The notes: generated from the sequence alone by a model not told the origin. Shown: positions 1-8,700, counted from the stretch's first letter. The stretch is 64,000 bases of DNA from Pseudomonas sp. Gutcm_11s (GCF_028649395.1 NZ_JAQSUW010000010.1:62001-126000); one strand, 5' to 3'. Numbers and translations: made by a program.

Positions 1-944
1 GCCATCGTTTCCGACAGTGGCTGGCCCATGCCACCGGGGAACAGGTACACGCTCGGCCTGCTTTGCTGGGTCTGCTGGTAGCGCTGCAGCAGCGCGATCA
101 GCTGCGGCGATAACGGCGTTTCCAGCAGGGTGCGCGTCTTGGTCAGCGCGCCCGGAATGACCAGCACCTTGGCGCCCAAGTCGAACCAGGCCCAGCGCAG
201 TTGCCGCGTTTCGCCCACCCGCAGGCCGAGCAGCAGCATGAGGAAGGCCAGCATTGCGTCACGCGGTGCGCCGTCGAAGGTGGCGACCAGCAGGCCGGCT
301 ACCCCCTGCGCATCCTTGGGCATCAACCTAGCTTCGCGGGGTTTGAGCTGACCCAGGCCGAAGTCAGGAAACTTCACCCCCTCCAGCGGATTGCGCACGA
401 TCAAGCCAACCTGCTGCGCGGCATGGATCGCAGCCATCAGCATGCGGTATGCCTTGGCGATGGTGGCCGGCCTGCACTCGGCGCGCATCGGCTGAATCAG
501 GCGCGCGTCGACCAAGGTTCTGGAGAGCCTCGACACCGGCAGGGCGAACAGCGCCGGCCTGATCCATTTTGCGACGGCGGAGCGGATCGACACCTTGCGC
601 CGCTCTGAGATGTCGGCGGCATTCACCTGCCTGGCCAACCACCAGTCGAGCAACTGGCCGACGCTCTCCAGCTGGCCGCCATCCGCATCCGGCAGGCCAC
701 CCGAGGCGCGGCGGTCCAGCAGATCACCGAGCGCCGTGGTCATGGCTGCGCAGCTGATCGCGGGCCAGATGCCACCGCCCTTCCAGTGACCATCGGCCAG
801 CGTTTCCCAGGTCGCCCGGCGCCGATCCGCCAGAAACCGCAGGCGCAGGGCCGGGAAGCGGTCATCACGCAGTAAGCGCGCATTGCCTCCGGCCGCTGCC
901 TTGATCGCTGATTCGCTGAATTGGACGTGTAATGTCTGGCCCAT
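1..944 (-). CDS. tyrosine recombinase (integrase), C-terminus cut by window edge
   Basis: This open frame has no stop before the left edge; 314 codons are visible. Residues 1-100 form a basic N-terminal region, followed by a SAM-like core-binding region (about 100-200), then the start of the catalytic domain. The motif LLGLRVGETRQLRW supplies the first catalytic Arg of the R-H-R-Y tetrad. The segment ending in LFPGG matches the strand after it; the H-x-x-R and Tyr boxes lie outside the window. The start is ATG at 942-944, preceded by GAGGTG at a good distance. It is a second integrase in the same element as the one at 3850-5163 and points the same way, away from the tRNA remnant. Whether it is intact cannot be judged here. 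Confidence 0.85.
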   Translation of the reverse strand, partial: MGQTLHVQFSESAIKAAAGGNARLLRDDRFPALRLRFLADRRRATWETLADGHWKGGGIWPAISCAAMTTALGDLLDRRASGGLPDADGGQLESVGQLLDWWLARQVNAADISERRKVSIRSAVAKWIRPALFALPVSRLSRTLVDARLIQPMRAECRPATIAKAYRMLMAAIHAAQQVGLIVRNPLEGVKFPDFGLGQLKPREARLMPKDAQGVAGLLVATFDGAPRDAMLAFLMLLLGLRVGETRQLRWAWFDLGAKVLVIPGALTKTRTLLETPLSPQLIALLQRYQQTQQSRPSVYLFPGGMGQPLSETM

Positions 945-1433
945 TTGTTCACCTCGGTGGCATATGAAATGCCCCCCCGCAGTAACGGTAGGCGGAAACC
1001 AGCGGCAGCCTGGTAAAACGCACCGAAACCGCCGCAACTCGTTGTTTGCACGAACTTTTATTGAGCTGTAAAAAACCGAGAACGGCAGTGTCAGCTCGGA
1101 AAACCAAGACACCAGCAATCGTCACGCTTCCGCGTAGTGGCAGCTCCGCCGCGATAGCCAGCCCCAGCAAGGCGTTATCGCGTGTTCAACTGCACCACGA
1201 CAGCGACTCAACACCCACCCCAGCACCAACCCCGCACACCCACGCCGCGCAACAATCCCCCAACCAAACTGACCAGTAACGGCACGGGAGAACCAGAAAA
1301 CCGGCACCGCCAAAAAACTCCCTCAAAACGCATCGAGCTGAGCATTTTCGAGCGCTGCCCATTCAAACGCCCACCCGATCAGGCCCCGGTATGGTTTCCG
1401 AAGCCCCACGCAGAGAAGGCAGCAGTTTTTTGG
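945..1433. other. intergenic stretch, no gene supported
   Basis: No frame here has both a plausible start with a Shine-Dalgarno sequence and a recognisable protein. The plus-strand frames are Pro/Thr/His-rich low-complexity translations. The stretch must hold the promoter of the integrase at 1-944, but I see no convincing -35/-10 pair. It is more AT-rich around 1050-1090 than its surroundings. Confidence 0.5.
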
Positions 1434-1967
1434 TTATATACCGCCCGGTGGCAACAACACGGCATGCCAGTCAGTCACGCTAGTCAGCAGGCGGGCATCT
1501 AGCTCGCGCTCCAACCCAGCCACCTGCGCCACCGTCGCGCCCTCCTCGGAATACCTGCGCAGGATTTCCCGCCGCTGGTCGCTGCTCTCAAGATCAGGAC
1601 ACCCTGCCAGCGCCCAAGCCCGCAACGTAGCCAGCGGCAACACCCCACCCGACAACCGCGCCACCCGACGCTGCGCTTTACTCATGCTCAGCGCGAACAA
1701 GTATCCATCGGCGCCAAGTGCCGCCAGCCCATAGAGCTTCAGCAGATGCAGCACCGGGTCAGTCAGCGGCAGGCAGCAGGCGGCTGCCCCACACCACCAC
1801 AACCTAGCGGCCAGGTCGAAGTCAGCCGTTCGCGCCTGCAGCACAACATCAGGCGGCTGCCCGTAACACAAAGTCAGCAGGCCGAGCAGCGCGGCCTGGG
1901 GGTCACTTCCGAAACCATCCAGTAGCCTCGACACAGTCCAGTCGAGCAGCGGCAACGTCTCCCGCAT
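1434..1967 (-). CDS. hypothetical protein, possible degenerate recombinase core
   Basis: The 177-residue protein starts at ATG 1965-1967 with GGAG nine bases upstream; a GTG one codon earlier is also possible. I do not recognise it firmly. Residues 25-70 (ALLGLLTLCYGQPPDVVLQ, then ADFDLAARLW) and the later LPLTDPVLHLL resemble the catalytic-core layout of P4-type tyrosine recombinases. However, the catalytic Arg position is Pro, and there is no H-x-x-R or Tyr box. It could be a catalytically dead relative, a decayed integrase, or an unrelated leucine-rich protein. It lies between two real integrases on the same strand. Confidence 0.6.
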   Translation of the reverse strand: MRETLPLLDWTVSRLLDGFGSDPQAALLGLLTLCYGQPPDVVLQARTADFDLAARLWWCGAAACCLPLTDPVLHLLKLYGLAALGADGYLFALSMSKAQRRVARLSGGVLPLATLRAWALAGCPDLESSDQRREILRRYSEEGATVAQVAGLERELDARLLTSVTDWHAVLLPPGGI

Positions 1968-2203
1968 CACTCAGCACTCCAGTGGATCGCACACCAGCAA
2001 ACCCTGAACCTATGCCGCTCGCCTGATCGCCGCTTCCAGCACGCGAAGCGAAACAGCCGCCGAACACGAACTATCCACAGCCTTAACCTCGAACAACTGC
2101 CAGCCCTCGACCCCGCAAGCGGGGCCCCACTCGGGCAAGATCAAAGTCAACGATTTTTCAATCGACTAGGCAGATCAAGAGCAAGGGCGGGGGCGAGGGC
2201 TCA

Positions 2204-2259
2204 ATCAGGAATCAGGATTCAGGATTCAGGAATCAGGAATCAGGATTCAGGAATCAGGG
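2204..2259. repeat. eight tandem heptamers, (A/T)TCAGGA
   Basis: Eight consecutive 7-base units read ATCAGGA or TTCAGGA in the order A A T T A A T A; the last ends in G instead of A. The stop codon of the replication-type gene (2247-2249) lies inside the array, so a change in copy number could alter that protein's C-terminus. This is a short tandem repeat without spacers, not CRISPR. It abuts the iteron-like repeats at 2257-2320. Confidence 0.9.
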
Positions 2260-2693
2260 CGTTTCCTAACGTTTAGCTGACCGTTGCCTAGCCGTTGGCT
2301 AACGCTGACTTTGCGTTGCTCCCCCGTTATGCACCCGTTCTTTTTGCGCTCGTGGGCAGTTAGCTCGCCGTGCCTATCGGGCAGCTCGCTATCCCTCTCG
2401 GTGGCGTGCGGCCTCTGATGCCTGGTGAAGTTGACCACCTGAATAACCGACCAGCCAGCAACGGCATATCGCTCGATAAAGCCCGCCTGCTCTAACGCAA
2501 TCAGACCCTGCTCAACCTGGTATTCATCACAGGGGAACAGCTCCATTTTGATCCGCTTCGGGCGGTCTTCGACTCGCCCCTCTCGGTCGGCTAGGCACCA
2601 CAGGCCAATGAAAAGTAATCGGTCAAAAGGGGGAAGCTCGGCCAAAAGCTCGTTCTTGAAAAAGCTAGGTTTGATATTGCGCGAACGCGCCAT
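2247..2693 (-). CDS. phage-type replication / winged-helix DNA-binding protein
   Basis: The 148-residue protein begins MARSRNIKPSFFKN and continues with LPPFDRLLFIGLWCLADREG and DRPKRIKMELFPCD. This pattern is common to short phage and satellite proteins annotated as replication or helix-turn-helix proteins. The N-terminal 95 residues look like a winged helix; the C-terminal 50 are polar, low in complexity and encoded over the iteron-like repeats. The start is ATG 2691-2693, just after the stop of a 13-codon frame, so translation may be coupled. The stop lies in the heptamer array. Initiator function is inferred from family resemblance and neighbours. Confidence 0.7.
   Translation of the reverse strand: MARSRNIKPSFFKNELLAELPPFDRLLFIGLWCLADREGRVEDRPKRIKMELFPCDEYQVEQGLIALEQAGFIERYAVAGWSVIQVVNFTRHQRPHATERDSELPDRHGELTAHERKKNGCITGEQRKVSVSQRLGNGQLNVRKRPDS
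2257..2320. repeat. iteron-like repeats (core CGTT..CT), candidate origin
   Basis: The core CGTT recurs at 2260, 2270, 2282, 2293 and 2314, each followed within a few bases by CT, so spacing is close to one helical turn. The repeats overlap the 3' end of the replication-type gene and adjoin a heptamer array and a 270-base gene-free stretch. Plasmid and phage initiators often bind iterons next to or inside their own gene, so this is a candidate replication origin. That role is inferred; the spacing is imperfect (10, 12, 11, 21). Confidence 0.45.
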
Positions 2694-2696
2694 AAC

Positions 2697-2738
2697 TCAG
2701 CGCTCCAGCCGGCCTAGGTCGAGCAGCGCGGCGCTCAT
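2697..2738 (-). CDS. 13-residue open frame, possible translational coupler
   Basis: The ATG at 2736-2738 overlaps the TGA of the upstream gene as ATGA. The frame encodes MSAALLDLGRLER and stops three bases before the ATG of the replication-type gene. Such an arrangement could couple translation of the two flanking genes. There is no evidence that the peptide itself has a function, and it may be chance. Confidence 0.3.
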   Translation of the reverse strand: MSAALLDLGRLER

Positions 2739-2956
2739 CGGGCACCCCGCCTACTGCGCCCGTGGGCGTGGAAAATAACGGTGCTGTGTGGGTGCCAGGC
2801 AGTGGCGAAGCCATCACCGTCCGGCAGCAGCAGGTACCGCCCCGTAGGGTGTCCGGGCTGGTCGCCCCTGGCCGGGTACTGGTGTGGTTTGCCGTCAGCC
2901 ACAGGCGCGCCGTCAAGCTGACCGCCAAGGGCTTCGATCTCGTCTTTTGGATTCAC
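2735..2956 (-). CDS. small protein resembling a phage primase N-terminus
   Basis: The 73-residue protein has the segment DGKPHQYPARGDQPGHPTG, then GRYLLLPDGDG and WHPH. It recalls the N-terminal region of TOPRIM-type phage and plasmid primases, where a DGK..R followed by G.Y.L..DG precedes the catalytic part. No TOPRIM or helicase domain follows, so it is either a stand-alone small protein or a truncated primase. I chose the GTG at 2954-2956 because GAGGG lies about nine bases upstream and the two hairpins at 3014-3071 then fall outside the gene. A longer frame reaching ATG at 3055 is possible but runs through both hairpins. Confidence 0.5.
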   Translation of the reverse strand: MNPKDEIEALGGQLDGAPVADGKPHQYPARGDQPGHPTGRYLLLPDGDGFATAWHPHSTVIFHAHGRSRRGAR

Positions 2957-3013
2957 TGGTTTGACCCTCGCAAGTTGTCGAAGGCCGGGCGCAGGTGCGA
3001 CTATCGGTGCGCC

Positions 3014-3038
3014 GGTCACTGACTCGAACACAGTGACC
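3014..3038. repeat. 8-bp inverted repeat hairpin
   Basis: GGTCACTG at 3014-3021 pairs perfectly with CAGTGACC at 3031-3038 around a nine-base loop. It lies between the AlpA-like gene and the primase-like gene. It could be an operator or a processing or attenuation hairpin; there is no T-run next to it. Confidence 0.55.
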
Positions 3039-3043
3039 CGCTC

Positions 3044-3071
3044 AACCGGACGCATGCACGTCCGGTTTTTT
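3044..3071 (+). terminator. Rho-independent terminator-like hairpin
   Basis: AACCGGACG at 3044-3052 pairs with CGTCCGGTT at 3059-3067 around a six-base loop, followed on the plus strand by a T-run to 3071. It therefore reads as a terminator for plus-strand transcription, while the surrounding genes are on the minus strand. It directly abuts the TAA stop of the AlpA-like gene and may limit transcription entering the integrase side or act as an mRNA end hairpin. Confidence 0.55.
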
Positions 3072-3288
3072 ATGCAGGCTGGTTTTCCGAGCGGAGAGCA
3101 TCCAACAGCTCGCGGACGGCTGAGGTCGGCCATGCCAAGCGCCCGCCGATGCGCGTGCATTTGATCGGCCCGTCATTGCGAGTTGCCCAGTTCCGCAGAG
3201 TCTGAGGCTGGCGGTTCAGGTAGTAGGCGGCTTCCGCCGTGGTGAGGCTGGGACGTTCGATGGCGTCCAGGGATTTGAAGGTGTTCAT
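3070..3288 (-). CDS. AlpA/excisionase-like helix-turn-helix protein
   Basis: The 72-residue protein contains LTTAEAAYYLNRQPQTLRNW, then GPIKCTRIGGRLAWPTSAVRELL. This is the MerR-like HTH-17 fold of AlpA and excisionase proteins, with the typical R-x-G-x-R-L-x-W wing. I chose ATG 3286-3288 because GGGAG sits six bases upstream; an 18-residue longer start lacks such a site. Relatives activate integrase genes or direct excision. Its place two genes downstream of the integrase fits regulation of element mobility. Confidence 0.8.
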   Translation of the reverse strand: MNTFKSLDAIERPSLTTAEAAYYLNRQPQTLRNWATRNDGPIKCTRIGGRLAWPTSAVRELLDALRSENQPA

Positions 3289-3367
3289 GCACTGCTCCCG
3301 TAGGTGCCGGAAAATCCGGGTTACGGGTTCAGCATTATTCACATGGTTGTGTTGAAGTCATGGACAG

Positions 3368-3853
3368 TCACCCCTGCAGGTCGGTGTCCACAAGCAGCGT
3401 AAGTCGCCTGTCATCCTTGGCAAGCTGATCCTTCTTGAACTTATTTATTCGCTCGTTTCTTCGCCGCTGGGTCCGAGCCTCTGTCTCATACGGATCCAGC
3501 TCCGCTATAGCCTCTGCATCCAGACTCACCGCTTCCGCATCCGTTATAACCTGTTCAACCTCACATTCATTTATTTTCTGTTTTAGGCGCATGGCGGTCA
3601 GCAGCTTTTCGCCGCCCGGGTGATACATCAGTTGATCAAGCAGAGTCTGCATAGACTCACTTGCGACTGAACCAATGGGTTTGTCATCAATTAGCTTCTG
3701 CCGGTGGAAGTCCCATAGATCGCAAAGATCATCCAGCGACTCAAACGGCCTCAGTTGGGGCGGCACCGCGCCGTCATCTCCTAGCGGTAGGTGCATCGTG
3801 ATGCCCGCGTTACGGCACCGTAGATTTACCTCTTTCCACTTCTGCTTGCTCAT
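3368..3853 (-). CDS. hypothetical element protein overlapping the integrase gene
   Basis: The 161-residue protein has its ATG overlapping the integrase stop as ATGA, which implies translational coupling. It is acidic in the middle and ends in a charged Arg/Lys-rich stretch (around 128-150) likely to be helical. No signal peptide, membrane segment or known motif was recognised. Coupling to the integrase suggests a role in integration control or a conserved cargo of this element family. Confidence 0.65.
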   Translation of the reverse strand: MSKQKWKEVNLRCRNAGITMHLPLGDDGAVPPQLRPFESLDDLCDLWDFHRQKLIDDKPIGSVASESMQTLLDQLMYHPGGEKLLTAMRLKQKINECEVEQVITDAEAVSLDAEAIAELDPYETEARTQRRRNERINKFKKDQLAKDDRRLTLLVDTDLQG

Positions 3854-5163
3854 TGCACAGCCCTCAAGCGCAGACCCTCAGCGACCGGCAGCGGCAGCCC
3901 GGCCTGCTCCAGCATCCACGCTTCGAAGCGCTCATGGTGCAGGCGCAGCAGGTCAAGTGGACGCACCTTGTAATGCCGCTCCTGTGTTGCGCTGGGCTTG
4001 TGGCCACCGATCTGCGCAATAACGCCTGCAGGCAGCTCCAGCCACTCCGACAAGCTCACAAACGACCGGCGCAGGTCATGCGGCGTGACCGACACACCAG
4101 CCACGCTGCAGGCACGGTCAAGCGCGTGATTGGCTTCGGAGATACGCCCGGTGCTGCTGGTCGGGCTGGAGAAAACCCACTGATTACGCTTCGGTAGGCC
4201 GTCGAGCAGGCGAGCAACGTATGGGGTCAACGGGATAGTCCGCAGGCCGTCGCGCCCGCCTTTGCTGGCATCCTTGTCGCGGATCGTCAGGCTTGACCAC
4301 TTCCGATCAATGTCCGACCACTTCAACCCCAGTAGCTCACCAGGGCGGGCGCCGATCAGCAGCAGCGCCTGCAGGTAGGCCGCCAGCACCGGGTTATCGA
4401 GGCCGCGCACCGCCGAGAACCAAGCCGGCAGCTGCTCTTTCAGCAGGCATCCTTGCTTGGCCTCAGCACGACCCAGGCGCTCGCGGGCGCGCTTGGTAAT
4501 GGCCTGATCGCCAGCCACCGCCGCCCGGTAGTCGGGCGCATCAGCAGCCCAGCGCAGAAACGCTTTCAGGCAGCGCATGGCTAGCCGCGCACGGGCGGGC
4601 CGGGTCAAGCCCTCCTTTGCCGCCCAGCGCTCGACAGCATCGCCGCTCAGCTCCGACAGGGGCAGTTGCAGCAGCTCATGCAGCGGCCCGGCCAGCGTCT
4701 TGCCGGTGCCGCGCTTGCGCTGCTCGCCGCCCGCCTGCGCCAGTTTCAAGTGGTCTTGGTAGTGGGTATCGCCCCAGTGCGGCTGGCGGTCTTTCAGGTA
4801 GTCGGCCCAGGCTTGCGCCACCGTGACCGCCTCCAGCCGAGCCTGCTCCGATGCAGCTACGGCTGCGGCCTCAGCATCCCGTTTCAGCTGGCGAGGATCA
4901 CGCCCCGCGTCCAGCTCGGCCTGGAAGCGGCGCGCCACGACTTCGGCCTCAGCGATGCTTTTGCCCGGCCAGGCGCCGATGGTGATGCGCACGACCTTGC
5001 CCAGGTAGCGGCCCTGCCAGATGAATGCCTTGTTACCAGCAGTCACCCGGACAGCCAGACCAGCCTGCGCAGCGCTCCAGTAGAAGTCCTGCCCGCCAGG
5101 TGCTGGCGGCGCTAGGTCATTGATGCGCTTTACCGTCAGCCCGATTCGCTTTGCCTGCCCCAC
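3850..5163 (-). CDS. tyrosine-type site-specific integrase
   Basis: The 437-residue protein is a P4/DUF4102-type phage integrase. Residues 1-90 form the N-terminal arm-binding domain (GLTVKRINDLAPP, then GLAVRVTAGNKAFIWQGR), about 115-215 the SAM-like core-binding domain, and 240-410 the catalytic domain. All catalytic boxes are visible: Arg in LLIGARPGELLGLKW, H-x-x-R in TPHDLRRSF, GH in IGGHKPSATQ, and Tyr in ERHYKV. The start is GTG 5161-5163 with GAGGTG just upstream. It lies 155 bases from a tRNA-Met 3' end duplicate, the expected place for the enzyme of an element integrated in that tRNA gene. Confidence 0.95.
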   Translation of the reverse strand: MGQAKRIGLTVKRINDLAPPAPGGQDFYWSAAQAGLAVRVTAGNKAFIWQGRYLGKVVRITIGAWPGKSIAEAEVVARRFQAELDAGRDPRQLKRDAEAAAVAASEQARLEAVTVAQAWADYLKDRQPHWGDTHYQDHLKLAQAGGEQRKRGTGKTLAGPLHELLQLPLSELSGDAVERWAAKEGLTRPARARLAMRCLKAFLRWAADAPDYRAAVAGDQAITKRARERLGRAEAKQGCLLKEQLPAWFSAVRGLDNPVLAAYLQALLLIGARPGELLGLKWSDIDRKWSSLTIRDKDASKGGRDGLRTIPLTPYVARLLDGLPKRNQWVFSSPTSSTGRISEANHALDRACSVAGVSVTPHDLRRSFVSLSEWLELPAGVIAQIGGHKPSATQERHYKVRPLDLLRLHHERFEAWMLEQAGLPLPVAEGLRLRAVQ

Positions 5164-5317
5164 CCGACACCTCTGTTTTCATGTAAGCACTATGTAAGCA
5201 TCCGGCCAATATTTTGCGGTATACCGCTCAACAATGCCAGATCACAAAAGCCCATGAATAGCGGCCTGCATACCGCACCACATCAACGTTTCGGGATATT
5301 TTGGGAAAGCAATTTAC
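5164..5317. other. integrase upstream / attachment-arm region with repeats
   Basis: Between the integrase start and the tRNA remnant lie two direct copies of ATGTAAGCA (5181-5189 and 5192-5200, period 11) and a perfect 12-base palindrome GCGGTATACCGC (5216-5227). ATACCGC is partly repeated near 5272. Short direct repeats beside an att core are typical arm-type sites for integrase or excisionase. The integrase promoter must also lie here. Confidence 0.5.
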
Positions 5318-5367
5318 GAGGACTCATAATCCTTTGGTCCACGGTTCGAGTCCGTGTGGGCCCACCA
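5318..5367 (+). other. attachment site: 3' part of tRNA-Met(CAT), 5' half missing
   Basis: The sequence folds as an anticodon arm (stem 5318-5322 with 5330-5334, loop CTCATAA, anticodon CAT), a five-base variable region, a T-arm (5340-5356, loop TTCGAGT), then the 3' acceptor strand TGGGCCC, A and CCA to 5367. The matching 5' acceptor strand GGGCCCA and the D-arm are absent upstream. This is the pattern left when an element integrates into a tRNA gene and duplicates its 3' end. The intact tRNA should sit at the other end of the element, beyond the left edge. The core att could be up to about 50 bases. Confidence 0.85.
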
Positions 5368-5380
5368 AGCGGTTCAAAGA

Positions 5381-5406
5381 AAAGGCCAGCATCGTGCTGG
5401 CCTTTT
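5381..5406 (+). terminator. Rho-independent terminator after tRNA end
   Basis: An 11-base stem (5381-5391 with 5395-5405) around TCG, followed by T residues, forms a strong hairpin 13 bases after the tRNA CCA. It would have served the original tRNA-Met transcript. Confidence 0.85.
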
Positions 5407-5721
5407 GCTTTTCCAGACCACCGACACGGCAGCACTGCCAGCAATCACGCCCCCTGGCGATAGCCGCAAGCCTTAAACGTCGATTCGGTGAAGCAGCCGC
5501 TGGATACTCACTGACGACACTGGTCAAACCGCAACCTGACCGCACCGACGAGGAATATCTCTTCTGCCGCCATCGCATTCACGATCGATTTGCCGATGAT
5601 CGGCGACAAATTGCCGAGCAAGTCTCTTGAGCGCAGCGAGCCGCCACCCTAAATTAACGCCCTTCACTGAAAACTCTCATGGGAGCGATCCCAGTCTCTC
5701 AAATTGCCAGGATGGTGATGA
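5407..5721. other. intergenic stretch upstream of the RTX protease gene
   Basis: No convincing gene is present on either strand; a plus-strand frame crossing the tRNA remnant is rejected. The stretch carries the promoter and 5' leader of the protease gene. A small hairpin (TGGGA at 5680-5684 with TCCCA at 5689-5693) lies in the leader. This is the first host sequence outside the element. Confidence 0.5.
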
Positions 5722-8700
5722 ATGCCTAGCCCTACCCAATCCAGCCCTTTCTCCTTTGTCGGACTGTCTGGCGACACCCAGATCGACAGCCTGATCCACG
5801 GTACAAAGTGGGGTGGCGCCCTGGGTACCGGGACATCTCTCACCTATAGTTTCCTGAGCTACAGCTCCCGATTCGCCGCGAATTACTCCTACGATGACGA
5901 GCATCGCAACTCCTTTTTCCTGACGAACGCTCAACAGAACGCGGCTGTCGATGCGCTGAAAGAGTGGAGTGCTGTCGCCAACCTCGACTTCGACCGGGTC
6001 AATGACAGCAGCACCCAGGCAGGCACGCTGCGCTTCGGCGGCTATAGCAACATGGATAGTGACGCTGCTGCCTGGGCCTATCTACCTGGCGGTTCGCCGG
6101 TATCTGGCGACATCTGGCTGAGCCCGGATACCGGCAAAGACCCAGAGCCTGGCGATTACGACTATCACACGCTGGTTCATGAGATAGGCCACGCGCTGGG
6201 TCTCAAGCACCCGTTCGAGAGCAGCGGCGTGAGCAATGTGTCGCTGGCGGGCACCGTTTACGACGACGTTCGCTACACGGTCATGAGCTACAACGATCCC
6301 TACTACTTCGAGCCCACCGGGCCGATGCTGATCGACATTGCCGCCATGCAGTACCTGTATGGCGCCAACATGTCATGGCAGACCGGCAACAACACCTATA
6401 GCTGGGGCACCAATACCAGTATCTTCGAGACCATCTGGGATGCGGGCGGCACCGATACCATCGATGCCAGCAACCAGGCCGGCGCAGTCACTCTCAACCT
6501 CAATGCAGGTAGTTTCAGCAGCATTGGCAAGGCGTTCTGGAATGGCACTGCCTACATCAACAACTGCCTCGCGATCGCCTACGGCGCCCAGATCGAGAAT
6601 GCCACCGGCTCCAGGTTCAACGATTCGCTCATTGGCAACGATCTGAATAACGTGCTGAATGGCCTGGCCGGCGCTGACGTGATGAGCGGGGGCAACGGCA
6701 GCGATGTCTATTACGTCGACAATTCCCGCGACGTGGTGAGTGAAACACAGGCCGACCGCAGCATCGGCGGAAGCGATACGGTCTACAGCTATCTGAGTAC
6801 TTACAGTCTGGGCAGCAATCTCGAAAACCTGAGGCTGCTGAGCACGGGCTCTGCCAACGGCACCGGAAACAGCCTGGACAACGTCATTTATGCCGGCAGT
6901 GGCAATAACAGCATGAATGGCAAAGACGGTGTCGACACTCTTTCCTATCGCTACGCCAGCAAAGGTGTGACCGTCAGCCTGGCGCTGGCCACAGCCCAAG
7001 TCACCGGCGGCTCGGGAACCGACACCCTAGTCAACTTCGAAAGTTTGATTGGCAGCAAGTACGACGACAAGCTCACTGGCAACGACGCTGACAACAGGTT
7101 GACCGGCGATGCAGGCAAGGACGTGCTGAACGGCGGCCTGGGTGCTGACACCATGATCGGCGGCGATGGCAATGACAGCTACTACATCGACGACAGTGGT
7201 GATGTGGTCAGTGAAAGTAATGCAAATGCAGCCACGGGCGGTACCGACACCGTCTACAGCTATCTCGCCGACTACACGCTGGGAAATAACGTCGAGAACC
7301 TGCGCATCCTGGCGAGCGGCGGTGCCAATGGTTCCGGTAACGCACTAAACAATCTCATCTACGCTGGGGCCGGCGACAACGTCATGGACGGTGCCTCGGG
7401 CAGCGATACAGTGTCCTACCGCTTCGCCAGACAGGGCGTCACGCTGGACCTGAGCCTGACTTCAGCCCAGGCCACAGGCGGCTCGGGCAACGATGTAGTA
7501 CTCAACTTCGAGAATGCCACCGGTAGTCAGTACGACGACATGCTGATTGGCGACGGCTCCGCCAACATACTGGATGGAGCGCTGGGCAATGACGTCCTCG
7601 ATGGTGGCGCCGGTGCGGACTGGATGATTGGCGGAGACGGCAACGACACCTACTACGTCGACAATAAAGGCGACGTTATCAGCGAAACCAATGCCAGCAA
7701 GATTACTGGGGGAAGTGACACAGTCCTGAGCTCTCTGTCGAGATACACGCTGGGCAGCAATCTGGAGAATCTGCGAATCCTGGCCAGCGGTACCGCCAAC
7801 GGCACAGGCAACGCCCTGAACAATGCCATCTATGCCGGCGCTGGAAACAACATCCTGGATGGTGGAGCGGGCACCGATACCATTTCCTATCGCTATGCCA
7901 CACAAGGCGTTGCCGTCGACCTCAACCTGACATCAGTCCAGGCCACTGGGGGCTCGGGCAGCGATCAGTTGCTCAACTTCGAGAACCTGTTCGGCAGCAA
8001 GTACGATGACCGCCTGCAGGGCAACAACGCCAATAACAGGCTGAGCGGCGACGATGGCAACGATCTCCTGAATGGCCGCAAGGGCGCCGATTACATGATC
8101 GGAGGCAACGGCAACGACATCTACTACGTCGACAACACCGCCGATGTCGTCAGCGAAACGAACGCCGACCTGGCCACCGGTGGCAACGACACCGTCTACA
8201 GCTACCTGACGGCCTATACGCTCGGCAGCAATGTGGAGAATCTGCGCATCCTGGCAACTGGCGATGCCAGTGGCACCGGTAATGCGCTGAACAACACGAT
8301 CTACGCAGGCAGCGGCAACAACCTCCTCAACGGCAGCAATGGTGAGGACACCCTGTCGTATGTCTATGCCAGCAAAGGGGTGTCGATCAACCTGGGCGTG
8401 AGAACAGCCCAGGCCACCGGAGGCTCAGGGAGCGACACCGTTCTGAACTTCGAGCACCTTGCCGGCAGCCACTACAACGACAACCTTGTTGGAAACAGCG
8501 GTGCCAATACGCTTTATGGCAACAAGGGTGACGACGTGCTGAATGGCGGCGCTGGCAATGATGTGCTGGTAGGGGGGGCAGGTGCTGATCAGCTCACGGG
8601 CGGTGCCGGAGCGGATCGCTTCGAGTTCCGAGCTCTTGGTGAACTCGGCCTGGGCACGCTGCGCGACGTGATTCGCGACTTCAATGCCCTCGCGGGTGAC

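Noticed and set aside
2204-2259. Possible CRISPR array
   Set aside because: Units are seven bases long and contiguous without spacers. It is a short tandem repeat.
2735-3160. A 141-codon version of the primase-like gene
   Set aside because: The longer frame runs through two hairpins and into the AlpA-like gene, and its N-terminal part has no family resemblance. The GTG at 2956 has a ribosome site.
5318-5367. Functional tRNA-Met gene
   Set aside because: The 5' acceptor strand, D-arm and 5' half of the gene are absent, so it is an attachment-site duplicate, not a working tRNA gene.
5301-5630. A 109-codon frame running through the tRNA remnant
   Set aside because: It translates structural RNA and a terminator, has no ribosome site, and resembles nothing.
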